A DNA stretch of 7,523 nt from Sideroxydans sp. (lineage in GTDB: Bacteria; Pseudomonadota; Gammaproteobacteria; Burkholderiales; Gallionellaceae), in assembly GCA_030823965.1 (NCBI GenBank), contig JAVBYP010000128.1, positions 1 through 7,523 on the forward strand, written 5' to 3'. Shown one piece after another: positions 1 to 5,295 of the stretch (the stretch's first letter is position 1; every line of letters starts with the position of its first letter). The translations under genes were made by a program, and so were the position numbers. The notes beneath the pieces are model-generated. The model saw nothing but the letters and a program-made list of their open reading frames with translations, did no database searches and was not told the origin of the DNA.

Positions 1-214
1 TAGCCAGCAAGCTGGTGTTCATGCCTTGCAAGGCGGTCTTGAAATCCGAGACCAATCCTTTGATCGTGCCAAATGAAGAGATCTTGGTCTGGTAACTCTC
101 GATCTTGGTGTTGAGCTTGTCGATAGGTCGTCGCTCAACAGCCATCAACTGAGAAACGAGTGAGGGCACATCAAGTGTGCCCGCGCTCGTAGATGCTACC
201 GTTGAAGTTGCCAT
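1..214 (-). CDS. fliD: FliD, flagellar filament cap (hook-associated protein 2), N-terminal part only
   Basis: FliD forms the cap at the tip of the flagellum, where it folds incoming flagellin into the growing filament. Only the first 71 residues are present, because the gene runs off the low-coordinate edge; whole FliD proteins are usually some 450 residues or more. Visible features are LDVPSLVSQLMAVERRPID followed by KIESYQTKISSFGTIKGLVSDF, which is the conserved N-terminal D0/coiled-coil signature of FliD (LVSQLM.VE..P, then Y..KIS.FG..K). The ATG at 214-212 is chosen because GGGAG sits seven bases upstream of it. The gene starts 15 nt after the flaG stop, so the two are almost certainly co-transcribed and driven from the flagellin promoter or an internal read-through. 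Family assignment is firm; nothing can be said about the missing C-terminal part. Confidence 0.93.
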   Translation of the reverse strand, partial: MATSTVASTSAGTLDVPSLVSQLMAVERRPIDKLNTKIESYQTKISSFGTIKGLVSDFKTALQGMNTSLLA

Positions 215-229
215 GATCTAGCTCCCGAA

Positions 230-598
230 CTAAGCCTTCGTCTTTAACAGCAAGCCTTGCTGGAATTCTAGGAATTGATCTATCGAGCTTGCGATAGCCA
301 ACACCTCTTCAGAGGGAAATTGCCGAATCAATTCTCCTGTCTCTGCATCCATCATCTTGACTACTGGCTTCTTGGTGCTGGAATCGATACTCAACTCCAT
401 CTTCATGTTCGTCTGTTGCAGGGCGCGATTGATACTATCCACCGCACTCTTCAACTGTACGTTGGAAGGTTGCTGAGGCTCCGCTTGCGCAACACTAGGA
501 CGTACCTTCACTGAATCTTTGGCCACAGCCGCCCCATCTCCAGGCACCCTAACGGACTGAGGAGTCTGTATCGTGTTGCTTACATTTGGGATGAGCAT
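230..598 (-). CDS. flaG: FlaG family flagellar protein
   Basis: A 122-residue FlaG-family protein. In known systems FlaG influences filament length or assembly, and it commonly lies between flagellin and fliD, as here. The first ~45 residues are a variable, Gln/Pro/Val-rich tail with no signal peptide. From about residue 50 come the conserved parts: a helix (VDSINRALQQTNMKMELSID), then VVKMMDAETGELIRQFPSEE at about 79-98, which matches the family's v.D..TgEvIRQiP.Ee signature, and a final amphipathic helix. The ATG at 598 has a strong ribosome site (AAAGGAGA about seven bases upstream). The gene is separated from flagellin by 66 nt holding two stem-loops, and from fliD by 15 nt. The exact biochemical role of FlaG is poorly defined in the family as a whole. 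Confidence 0.93.
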   Translation of the reverse strand: MLIPNVSNTIQTPQSVRVPGDGAAVAKDSVKVRPSVAQAEPQQPSNVQLKSAVDSINRALQQTNMKMELSIDSSTKKPVVKMMDAETGELIRQFPSEEVLAIASSIDQFLEFQQGLLLKTKA

Positions 599-604
599 TT
601 TGCT

Positions 605-611
605 TCTCCTT
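605..611 (-). promoter_or_regulatory. Strong ribosome binding site of flaG
   Basis: On the minus strand AAGGAGA lies about seven bases before the flaG ATG. It begins only ten bases after the end of the GAAA-capped stem-loop, so flaG can be re-initiated independently of translation of flagellin, whose stop codon is 66 nt away. Confidence 0.7.
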
Positions 612-620
612 TACCTAACT

Positions 621-644
621 ACCCAACTGGTTTCCCAGTTGGGT
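621..644 (-). repeat. Perfect 10-bp stem-loop with GAAA tetraloop between flagellin and flaG
   Basis: Arms 621-630 and 635-644 are exactly complementary (ACCCAACTGG / CCAGTTGGGT), leaving a four-base loop. In the minus-strand transcript the loop reads GAAA, a GNRA tetraloop, closed by a G-C pair. The following RNA is AGUUAGGUAAAGG, without a U-tract, so this is not a classical intrinsic terminator. Its place 3' of flagellin fits a 3'-end stabiliser or a partial attenuator that favours flagellin over the downstream genes. The structure is seen directly; the function is inferred. Confidence 0.75.
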
Positions 645-645
645 G

Positions 646-660
646 TTTAGTCACACTAAA
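646..660 (-). repeat. Second short inverted repeat after flagellin stop (TTTAGT-N3-ACTAAA)
   Basis: Six-base arms 646-651 and 655-660 are perfectly complementary around a three-base centre. The element begins five bases after the flagellin stop codon and is one base from the GAAA-capped stem-loop. It is A/T-rich and weak alone, but could stack beside the larger hairpin in the mRNA. It could also be a protein-binding palindrome in DNA. No function can be assigned from sequence. Confidence 0.5.
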
Positions 661-664
661 CTAA

Positions 665-1390
665 TTAACGTAACAGGCTCAAGACTGTGTTTGGTGTTTG
701 GTTCGCTTGAGCCAATACTGCGGTGCCAGCTTGTTGCAAGATGTTGTTACGTGTCATAGCAGTGGTTTCCGCTGCATAGTCTGTATCCATGATACGGCTA
801 TAAGAAGCAGACAAGTTCACTGAGGAAGTTTGCATGGTGGAAACGGCAGAGGCGAATGTCGCCATGTCTGCACCGTATACAGCACGAGCTGCAGTGATGG
901 TGCCGATGTCGGTCAACACAGCAGCTGCAGTCGCTCCTGTGACGGCTGCAAGGGCCGCACTACCACCTGTCACGGTACCGCCTGCGCCGTCCACTGTCAC
1001 AGTGCCGGGGAGTACGCCAGCCACACCAGTCAGTGCCACGATACGTGCATTCTCTGCGATCAGCGCTGTGGACTCGGTCGTTGCGACATCACCGGTTTGA
1101 ATCAAGATCTCATAGATGCGCTGCAGGTTCTCAGTGACTTGACCTGCATAACCATCCAAGGTTTGCGCCTTAGAAACTGCATCATTCGCGTTGCGAATGG
1201 CGATGTTCGTGCCACGCACTTGGCTGTCATAACCTACGGCAATGCCCAAGCCGGTCGCATCGTCTTTCGAGCTATTGATGCGAAGTCCAGATGATAGGCG
1301 TTGTTGCGCTGTTTGCAGAGCAATCGCTGATTTGTTCAGAGCTGCACCAGCGAACAGGGCGCCTACGTTGGTATTGATGACTTGTGCCAT
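665..1390 (-). CDS. fliC: Flagellin, short divergent form (241 aa)
   Basis: This is the subunit of the flagellar filament, exported by the flagellar type III apparatus and therefore lacking a signal peptide. The N-terminal D0/D1 domain covers about 1-118 (MAQVINTNVGALFAG, QQRLSSGLRINSSKDDATGL, IRNANDAVSKAQT, LQRIYEILIQTG). The C-terminal D1/D0 domain covers about 178-241 (SRIMDTDYAAETT, NILQQAGTAVLAQANQTPNTVLSLLR). Between them, about 120-172 is a low-complexity Ala/Gly/Thr/Val stretch in place of a globular D2/D3, and the usual FNG motif near the end of the N-terminal domain is absent. Several canonical positions differ: SLNAQRN-type residues become ALFAGAA, and the usual EGAL-type segment reads DGYAGQV. 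At 241 residues it is shorter than most flagellins (about 270-500). AGGAG stands seven bases before the ATG, and a sigma-28 promoter lies about 97 bases upstream. Both ends are intact, so a functional filament protein is likely. Confidence 0.95.
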   Translation of the reverse strand: MAQVINTNVGALFAGAALNKSAIALQTAQQRLSSGLRINSSKDDATGLGIAVGYDSQVRGTNIAIRNANDAVSKAQTLDGYAGQVTENLQRIYEILIQTGDVATTESTALIAENARIVALTGVAGVLPGTVTVDGAGGTVTGGSAALAAVTGATAAAVLTDIGTITAARAVYGADMATFASAVSTMQTSSVNLSASYSRIMDTDYAAETTAMTRNNILQQAGTAVLAQANQTPNTVLSLLR

Positions 1391-1397
1391 GATAATT

Positions 1398-1402
1398 CTC
1401 CT
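1398..1402 (-). promoter_or_regulatory. Ribosome binding site of flagellin
   Basis: AGGAG on the minus strand, seven bases before the flagellin ATG at 1390-1388. It fixes the start at the residue from which the conserved MAQVINTNV begins. Confidence 0.75.
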
Positions 1403-1486
1403 ATTTGACTTAGTTCATTTTGCGACCTTTGGGCCGCTCACTTTGGTTAGCTGTTTTTGGAAGCTTAGCAACCGCCGTTGAACCAG

Positions 1487-1513
1487 TTATCGGAGCTATT
1501 GGGGAAAACTTTA
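1487..1513 (-). promoter_or_regulatory. Sigma-28 (FliA) promoter of flagellin
   Basis: Read on the minus strand the site is TAAAGTTT, 11 bases, then TCCGATAA. The known enterobacterial FliA consensus is TAAAGTTT-N11-GCCGATAA, so 15 of 16 consensus bases match and the spacer is exact; the only change is G to T at the first base of the -10 element. Transcription would start near 1480, giving an untranslated leader of about 90 nt before the flagellin ATG. The consensus match is seen; dependence on FliA and on the FlgM checkpoint follows from knowledge of the class. Confidence 0.92.
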
Positions 1514-1551
1514 GGGGGAATTAACACTTGTTTCGCTATTGTAAGTAATGG

Positions 1552-1570
1552 GAGTGGCTCGTCGCCACTC
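1552..1570 (-). terminator. Possible weak terminator or stem-loop after the Sel1 gene
   Basis: Seven-base arms 1552-1558 (GAGTGGC) and 1564-1570 (GCCACTC) are perfectly complementary around a five-base loop. The element lies about 46 bases after the stop of the Sel1 gene and about 40 bases upstream of the flagellin promoter. On the minus strand it is followed by CCATTACTT, not a U-tract, so intrinsic termination is only possible, not evident. It could instead be a processing site or a binding site. Confidence 0.4.
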
Positions 1571-1579
1571 AATATTGAG
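1568..1579. repeat. 12-bp perfect palindrome CTCAATATTGAG
   Basis: A self-complementary dodecamer whose first three bases are shared with the right arm of the neighbouring stem-loop (1552-1570), so both structures cannot form fully at once. It lies between the Sel1 gene and the flagellin promoter, centred about 60 bases upstream of the promoter's -35 element. The form suits an operator for a dimeric regulator, but no regulator can be named. Confidence 0.4.
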
Positions 1580-1615
1580 CCGATCGCCATCATAGTCCCC
1601 TCGCAGTCAAGCAGT

Positions 1616-3829
1616 TCATGCATGTTTTTTGGTCCATTCTTTGACGCGACGTAGCGCCTCAGTGATCTGCAAGGGCGTCATCAATGTGGCCACGTGATCC
1701 AGATTCTGCTTGGAGGCGGCTTCGCCGTTGTCCTTCGCTAGCGTGAACCATTTGTAAGCTTCGATGTAATCTAATGGTACGCCTTGCGCGGTCACATACA
1801 ACAATCCTAATTTGGATTGTGCATTCGCCAATCCCTGTTCGGCCGCCTGATCGAACCAAAAGAACGCACGCTCGTCATTCTGTTCCACGCCCTTGCCCTG
1901 ACTGTACATCAAGCCAAGGTTGTATTGAGCTTCAGCGTCACCTTGCTCGGCTGCTTTAGACCACCAATACACGGCCTGTTGGCGATGTTTCGCCTCATCA
2001 CTACGAGCGTAAAGAGCCGCTAAAGAGGATTGTGCCGGCGCAAAGCCTGAAGTCGCCGCCTTACTCCACCATTCTGATGCTTGTGGAATATCCATAGGAA
2101 CGCCGCCGCGACCGCTGGCGTAGAGTGTCCCAAGATTCCACTGCGCTTTCGCATCGCCATGAGCGGCGGCTTTTTTGTACCAAGCGATCGCCTGATTGTA
2201 GTTTTGAACGATGCCGTTGCCGCTGATACACATTGCACCTACTGCACATTGTGCCTTGATCAAACCTTGTTCTGCCGCGCGCCGGTACCAGAAGAATGAT
2301 TGGGTATAGTTCTGCGCAACGCCTACTCCCTTTTCATACATCAATCCCAGATTGAATTGGGCTTCAACATTTCCACCCTCTGCCGCTTTGGTCCACCAAG
2401 CCACTGCTTGTCGGTTGTTCTTGCCGATGCCCTCGCCACGTGAATAGGCCACCCCCAATGAGTTCTGAGCGGCGGCGAACCCCTGTTTTGCAGCTTGTTG
2501 GTAATAGCTCACTGCTTGTTCTGGATCCTGTCTTACCCCAAGGCCGGCCGCGAGCATGTTGCCTAGCAAGAATTGCGCTTCCGCGAAACCTTGTTCGGCG
2601 GATTTTTTGAACCATGACAGCGCCAAAGCGTGATCTTGAGAGCCATTCTCTGCGCTGGCATACCGACGCCCCAAAAGACATTGAGCCTCTGCATCATTCT
2701 GTTCTGCCGCTTTTTGGTACCAAGCCGTAGCTAGATGGACTAGACCACTCTCACACAGCTTACCGAGCGCCACTTGAGCTTTGGGATCGCCGCTCTCACC
2801 CGCCTTGAAATACCAAAAGAATCCTTGGATGGCATCTTGTTCCACATCTTGTCCTGCAGAGTACAGCCCGCCTAATGTGATCTGAGCTTGCGTATCGCCT
2901 TGCTCTGCAGCTTTGCGGTACCAGCCCAGCGCTTCCTGTATGTCTTGTTTTTCGTGTAATTGCCCCAGCTTGAGTTGTGCCTTTGTGTGACCTTCCGTAG
3001 CAGCTCTGCGATACCACGATACAGCTTGTGCCAGATCCGGCTCCACCCCAGCCCCTAACTCATACATCATCCCCAAACTGTAACGAGCATCAGCATCTCC
3101 TTGCCAAGCCACTTCTGCCCAACGCGATGAGGAATTCCTGCGCTCTGTCGTCACTGTCTTGCTGCGCGCACGGCGCAGTCCTTGCGCATCAGCCTGCGCA
3201 TCGATCTTCGTTAGTGCGATCAGCGCGGGGGCATGATTTTGCGAAGCTGCCTTGCGATACCAATACAACGCTGTTTTTAGGTCTCGAGTACATCCTTGTC
3301 CGTTGGCGAATAATTCTGCCAGCGCAGTTTGAGCAGGCGCGGAACCCTGTTCAGCCGCCTGCTGAAAATAGTCCAGTGCCAGGTGAAGATCTTGAGCGAC
3401 GTGCGTGCCTGATGCGTATGCCGTGCCGAGAAAGAATTGCGCTTCGGCGAGTCCTTTTGCAGCAGCCTCGTGCATACAATCCACGGCCAGTGCCGGATGG
3501 GCGCTTGTGTAGAGCTTGCCTAGATTGAAGAGCGCCTTTGAGTGTCCGCGCTCTCCTGCTTTGTGATACCAAGAGAACGCCTTCTGGAGATCTTGATCGA
3601 TACCCGTGCCAGTCTCATATTTGCCAGCCAAGATGTACTGAGCTGCTGCGACACCATTTTCAGCGGCCTTTTGATACCAATGCATCGCTTGCTGAAAATC
3701 TTGTGCTACACCCACACCATTCGCATACATCAATCCGAGCGTGAATTGCTCCTTGGGTTCGCCGAATTCGGCCAACCGCAAGCTCTTTTTGAAGGCGCGC
3801 TTTTCCTTATCAGTGTTGTCGGTGGACAT
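1616..3829 (-). CDS. Giant Sel1-like repeat protein (737 aa)
   Basis: An alpha-solenoid built of Sel1-like repeats, a TPR-related family that generally mediates protein-protein contacts. Reading from residue 24, 18 clear units fit the pattern A.AQ..LG.mY..G.GV.qD...A..WY.KAAEqG. Most are 36 residues; units 3, 7 and 9 are 31, and units 15 and 16 are 37 and 35. Residues 199-244 break the register with a basic, Ser/Thr-rich stretch (RRARSKTVTTERRNSSSR), giving a block of 5 and a block of 13 units. The last unit (AYKWFTLA) and tail (MTPLQITEA...EW) are typical of the C-terminal end of this family. There is no signal peptide or membrane segment, so it is probably cytoplasmic. The ATG at 3829 is the first after an in-frame stop; its ribosome site is weak. 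It starts 62 nt after hlyD and is likely co-transcribed with the exporter. The partner is unknown; a role as scaffold or chaperone for secretion is inference from position alone. Confidence 0.93.
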   Translation of the reverse strand: MSTDNTDKEKRAFKKSLRLAEFGEPKEQFTLGLMYANGVGVAQDFQQAMHWYQKAAENGVAAAQYILAGKYETGTGIDQDLQKAFSWYHKAGERGHSKALFNLGKLYTSAHPALAVDCMHEAAAKGLAEAQFFLGTAYASGTHVAQDLHLALDYFQQAAEQGSAPAQTALAELFANGQGCTRDLKTALYWYRKAASQNHAPALIALTKIDAQADAQGLRRARSKTVTTERRNSSSRWAEVAWQGDADARYSLGMMYELGAGVEPDLAQAVSWYRRAATEGHTKAQLKLGQLHEKQDIQEALGWYRKAAEQGDTQAQITLGGLYSAGQDVEQDAIQGFFWYFKAGESGDPKAQVALGKLCESGLVHLATAWYQKAAEQNDAEAQCLLGRRYASAENGSQDHALALSWFKKSAEQGFAEAQFLLGNMLAAGLGVRQDPEQAVSYYQQAAKQGFAAAQNSLGVAYSRGEGIGKNNRQAVAWWTKAAEGGNVEAQFNLGLMYEKGVGVAQNYTQSFFWYRRAAEQGLIKAQCAVGAMCISGNGIVQNYNQAIAWYKKAAAHGDAKAQWNLGTLYASGRGGVPMDIPQASEWWSKAATSGFAPAQSSLAALYARSDEAKHRQQAVYWWSKAAEQGDAEAQYNLGLMYSQGKGVEQNDERAFFWFDQAAEQGLANAQSKLGLLYVTAQGVPLDYIEAYKWFTLAKDNGEAASKQNLDHVATLMTPLQITEALRRVKEWTKKHA
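1724..3760 (-). repeat. Array of 18 Sel1-like repeat units at the coding level
   Basis: The units encode 31-37 residues each (93-111 nt) and are clear in the protein. At the DNA level they have drifted: the shared KAAEQG segments are written with different codons in different units. The array is therefore old and not a recent slippage product. One 46-residue interruption falls at 3098-3235. Confidence 0.85.
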
Positions 3830-3837
3830 CGCGTGTA

Positions 3838-3860
3838 TTCATCCCATTGATGGATGTGAA
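3838..3860 (-). repeat. Small imperfect hairpin at the Sel1 gene ribosome-site region
   Basis: CATCC (3840-3844) pairs with GGATG (3852-3856) across a seven-base loop, and the stem extends to TTC/GAA with one bulged base. It lies 8-30 bases before the Sel1 start codon, and the GGGATG that could serve as a weak ribosome site is in the stem. It might lower translation of the Sel1 gene relative to hlyD. The stem is short, so this is a weak call. Confidence 0.25.
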
Positions 3861-3891
3861 GCAAGTTGCATATCGTTCGAATGGCGAGTCG

Positions 3892-5295
3892 TCATGGTTC
3901 GCGGATAGACTCATCCATGGATTTTGTGAGTGGCCACAGGATATAAGAGATCACCGAACGTTTACCCACCACGATCTCAGCTGTCAGCGTCATGCCTGGC
4001 AACAAGCGCGACTGTTCCGGCATCATTTTCAGTCGTGAGGAGCCCAAGCTGATCCGGCTCAAATAATAAGCGTCCAAGCCTTGGCCTGTATTCACATCAC
4101 GCCGAAAAGCATCCTCGCTGATCGTGCGCAATTTCGCCTCAAGCGCGCCATGTTTCTGGAATGGATAGGCATCGAATTTCAGACTTGCCGTATCTCCCAG
4201 TTTCACATACCCCACATCCAGAGAGTCGATCTGCACCTCTGCCTCCAGTTCTGCCACCAAGGGCACCAAGGTGAACATCTGTTCAGCGGCACGCGCGACG
4301 GAACCTTGAGAAAGTTTTGCGATATCCAGCACCACCGCGTCAACTGGTGCGGTGAGCATGACCAGTCGGTTGCGTTTGTCTGCCTTTTGCAATTGTTCCC
4401 CTAGGGCATCCAGATCGCGTGAAGTGGCAAGCAGATCTTCCATCATCTTTTGGCGCCAGCTTTTTTCAAATGCGATTTTTTCCGCATCGAACGCGGCCAG
4501 CTCACGCCTGAGTTCCACCTCACGATTCTTTGCCAACTGCAGTTCCTGTTCTACGCTTAATCGTCTTTCGCGTTCTTCCAGAAGGCGAACCGGCGCGGAA
4601 AAGTTCTGTGCGACCAGTTTCTCCTGCATCGCTTCCATTTTCAGCAGATTGTTCAGGCGCTCCGTCAACACTCTCTGGTCAAGGCGGTTGGTGTCGGCCG
4701 CAGCTTTCAGCTTGCCCCCGGTCTCTTCCAGTTTGCGCAGTTGCGCACGGTAATTCGCCTGGCGCTCGGCAGATAACTGCGCCTGCAATTGAGTGTCCAT
4801 GTTGGTGCCCGTGTATTCAGGCGGATTGGTACCGGCCAGTTCGTCTCCTAGATGTTGCGATTGGGTTTCTAGGCTGCTCAAGCGCGCTCTTAACTCCGCT
4901 TCGTCAGCTTTTGCAAAAGTAGGGTCAAGCGTTGCCAATAGCTCCCCTTTTTTCACTACCTGACCCACACGCACATCGATGCTCTGGATGATGGAGTTCT
5001 CCAGCGGTTGGACGACGATATTGGGCAGTGGCGTCACCAGACGGCCGCGTGCCACAACGATCAGGTCGATGCTGGACAAGCTCGCCCACACCAAAAAACT
5101 GATCAGTGCCGCTGCCAATACATGCACGGTGACCCGTGTGTAACGCGGCAACGGAGTACGCTCGATCGCATCCGCATCAGGCAAGAACTCGACCGCAGTC
5201 GTCTCATCCGATGGCTGAGATCTTCCCGATGCGCCAAAGAGGGCGCGCTTGGCTTTTGCCAAGAAGCTCAAAGATGACTTGTTTGCTGGTTCCAT
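3892..5295 (-). CDS. HlyD-family T1SS membrane fusion (periplasmic adaptor) protein
   Basis: This adaptor sits in the inner membrane and spans the periplasm, linking the ABC exporter to a TolC-like outer-membrane channel. Counting from the ATG at 5295 (467 residues): a cytoplasmic tail of about 54 residues, one membrane segment at about 55-73 (VLAAALISFLVWASL), then the split lipoyl/barrel halves that mark HlyD proteins. These are at about 95-125 (IDVRVGQVVKKGELLATLDP) and about 314-345 (LTAPVDAVVLDIAKLSQGSV). Between them lies a long Glu/Gln/Arg/Leu-rich coiled-coil hairpin. The C-terminal beta-barrel ends with LLPGMTLTAEIVVGKRSVISY, typical of the T1SS branch. The length is in the usual range (about 430-480). 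The ATG overlaps the end of the ABC gene by 28 nt. A TTG at 5316 would add seven residues; neither start has a good ribosome site, so translational coupling is likely. The substrate is not shown. Confidence 0.95.
   Translation of the reverse strand: MEPANKSSLSFLAKAKRALFGASGRSQPSDETTAVEFLPDADAIERTPLPRYTRVTVHVLAAALISFLVWASLSSIDLIVVARGRLVTPLPNIVVQPLENSIIQSIDVRVGQVVKKGELLATLDPTFAKADEAELRARLSSLETQSQHLGDELAGTNPPEYTGTNMDTQLQAQLSAERQANYRAQLRKLEETGGKLKAAADTNRLDQRVLTERLNNLLKMEAMQEKLVAQNFSAPVRLLEERERRLSVEQELQLAKNREVELRRELAAFDAEKIAFEKSWRQKMMEDLLATSRDLDALGEQLQKADKRNRLVMLTAPVDAVVLDIAKLSQGSVARAAEQMFTLVPLVAELEAEVQIDSLDVGYVKLGDTASLKFDAYPFQKHGALEAKLRTISEDAFRRDVNTGQGLDAYYLSRISLGSSRLKMMPEQSRLLPGMTLTAEIVVGKRSVISYILWPLTKSMDESIREP

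Noticed and set aside
621..644. Rho-independent terminator after flagellin
   Set aside because: The stem is strong but no U-tract follows on either strand, and flaG and fliD continue just downstream; called a stem-loop instead.
834..1294. Plus-strand open frames opposite flagellin (154 and 88 codons)
   Set aside because: They lie entirely over a clear flagellin gene, have Cys/His/Thr-rich or Ala/Pro/Val-rich compositions expected of antisense reading, and lack any known motif.
3028..3528. Plus-strand open frame of 166 codons opposite the Sel1 gene
   Set aside because: It is the antisense of repetitive coding sequence; the open length follows from the repeat codon pattern, and the product resembles no family.
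1724..3760. CRISPR array or recent tandem DNA duplication
   Set aside because: The periodicity is at protein level in a single open frame; DNA units differ widely in sequence and length and there are no identical repeats with unique spacers.
4352..4922. Plus-strand open frames opposite the HlyD coiled coil
   Set aside because: Ser/Arg/Cys-rich antisense products of a Glu/Leu/Arg-rich coiled coil; no motif or ribosome site.
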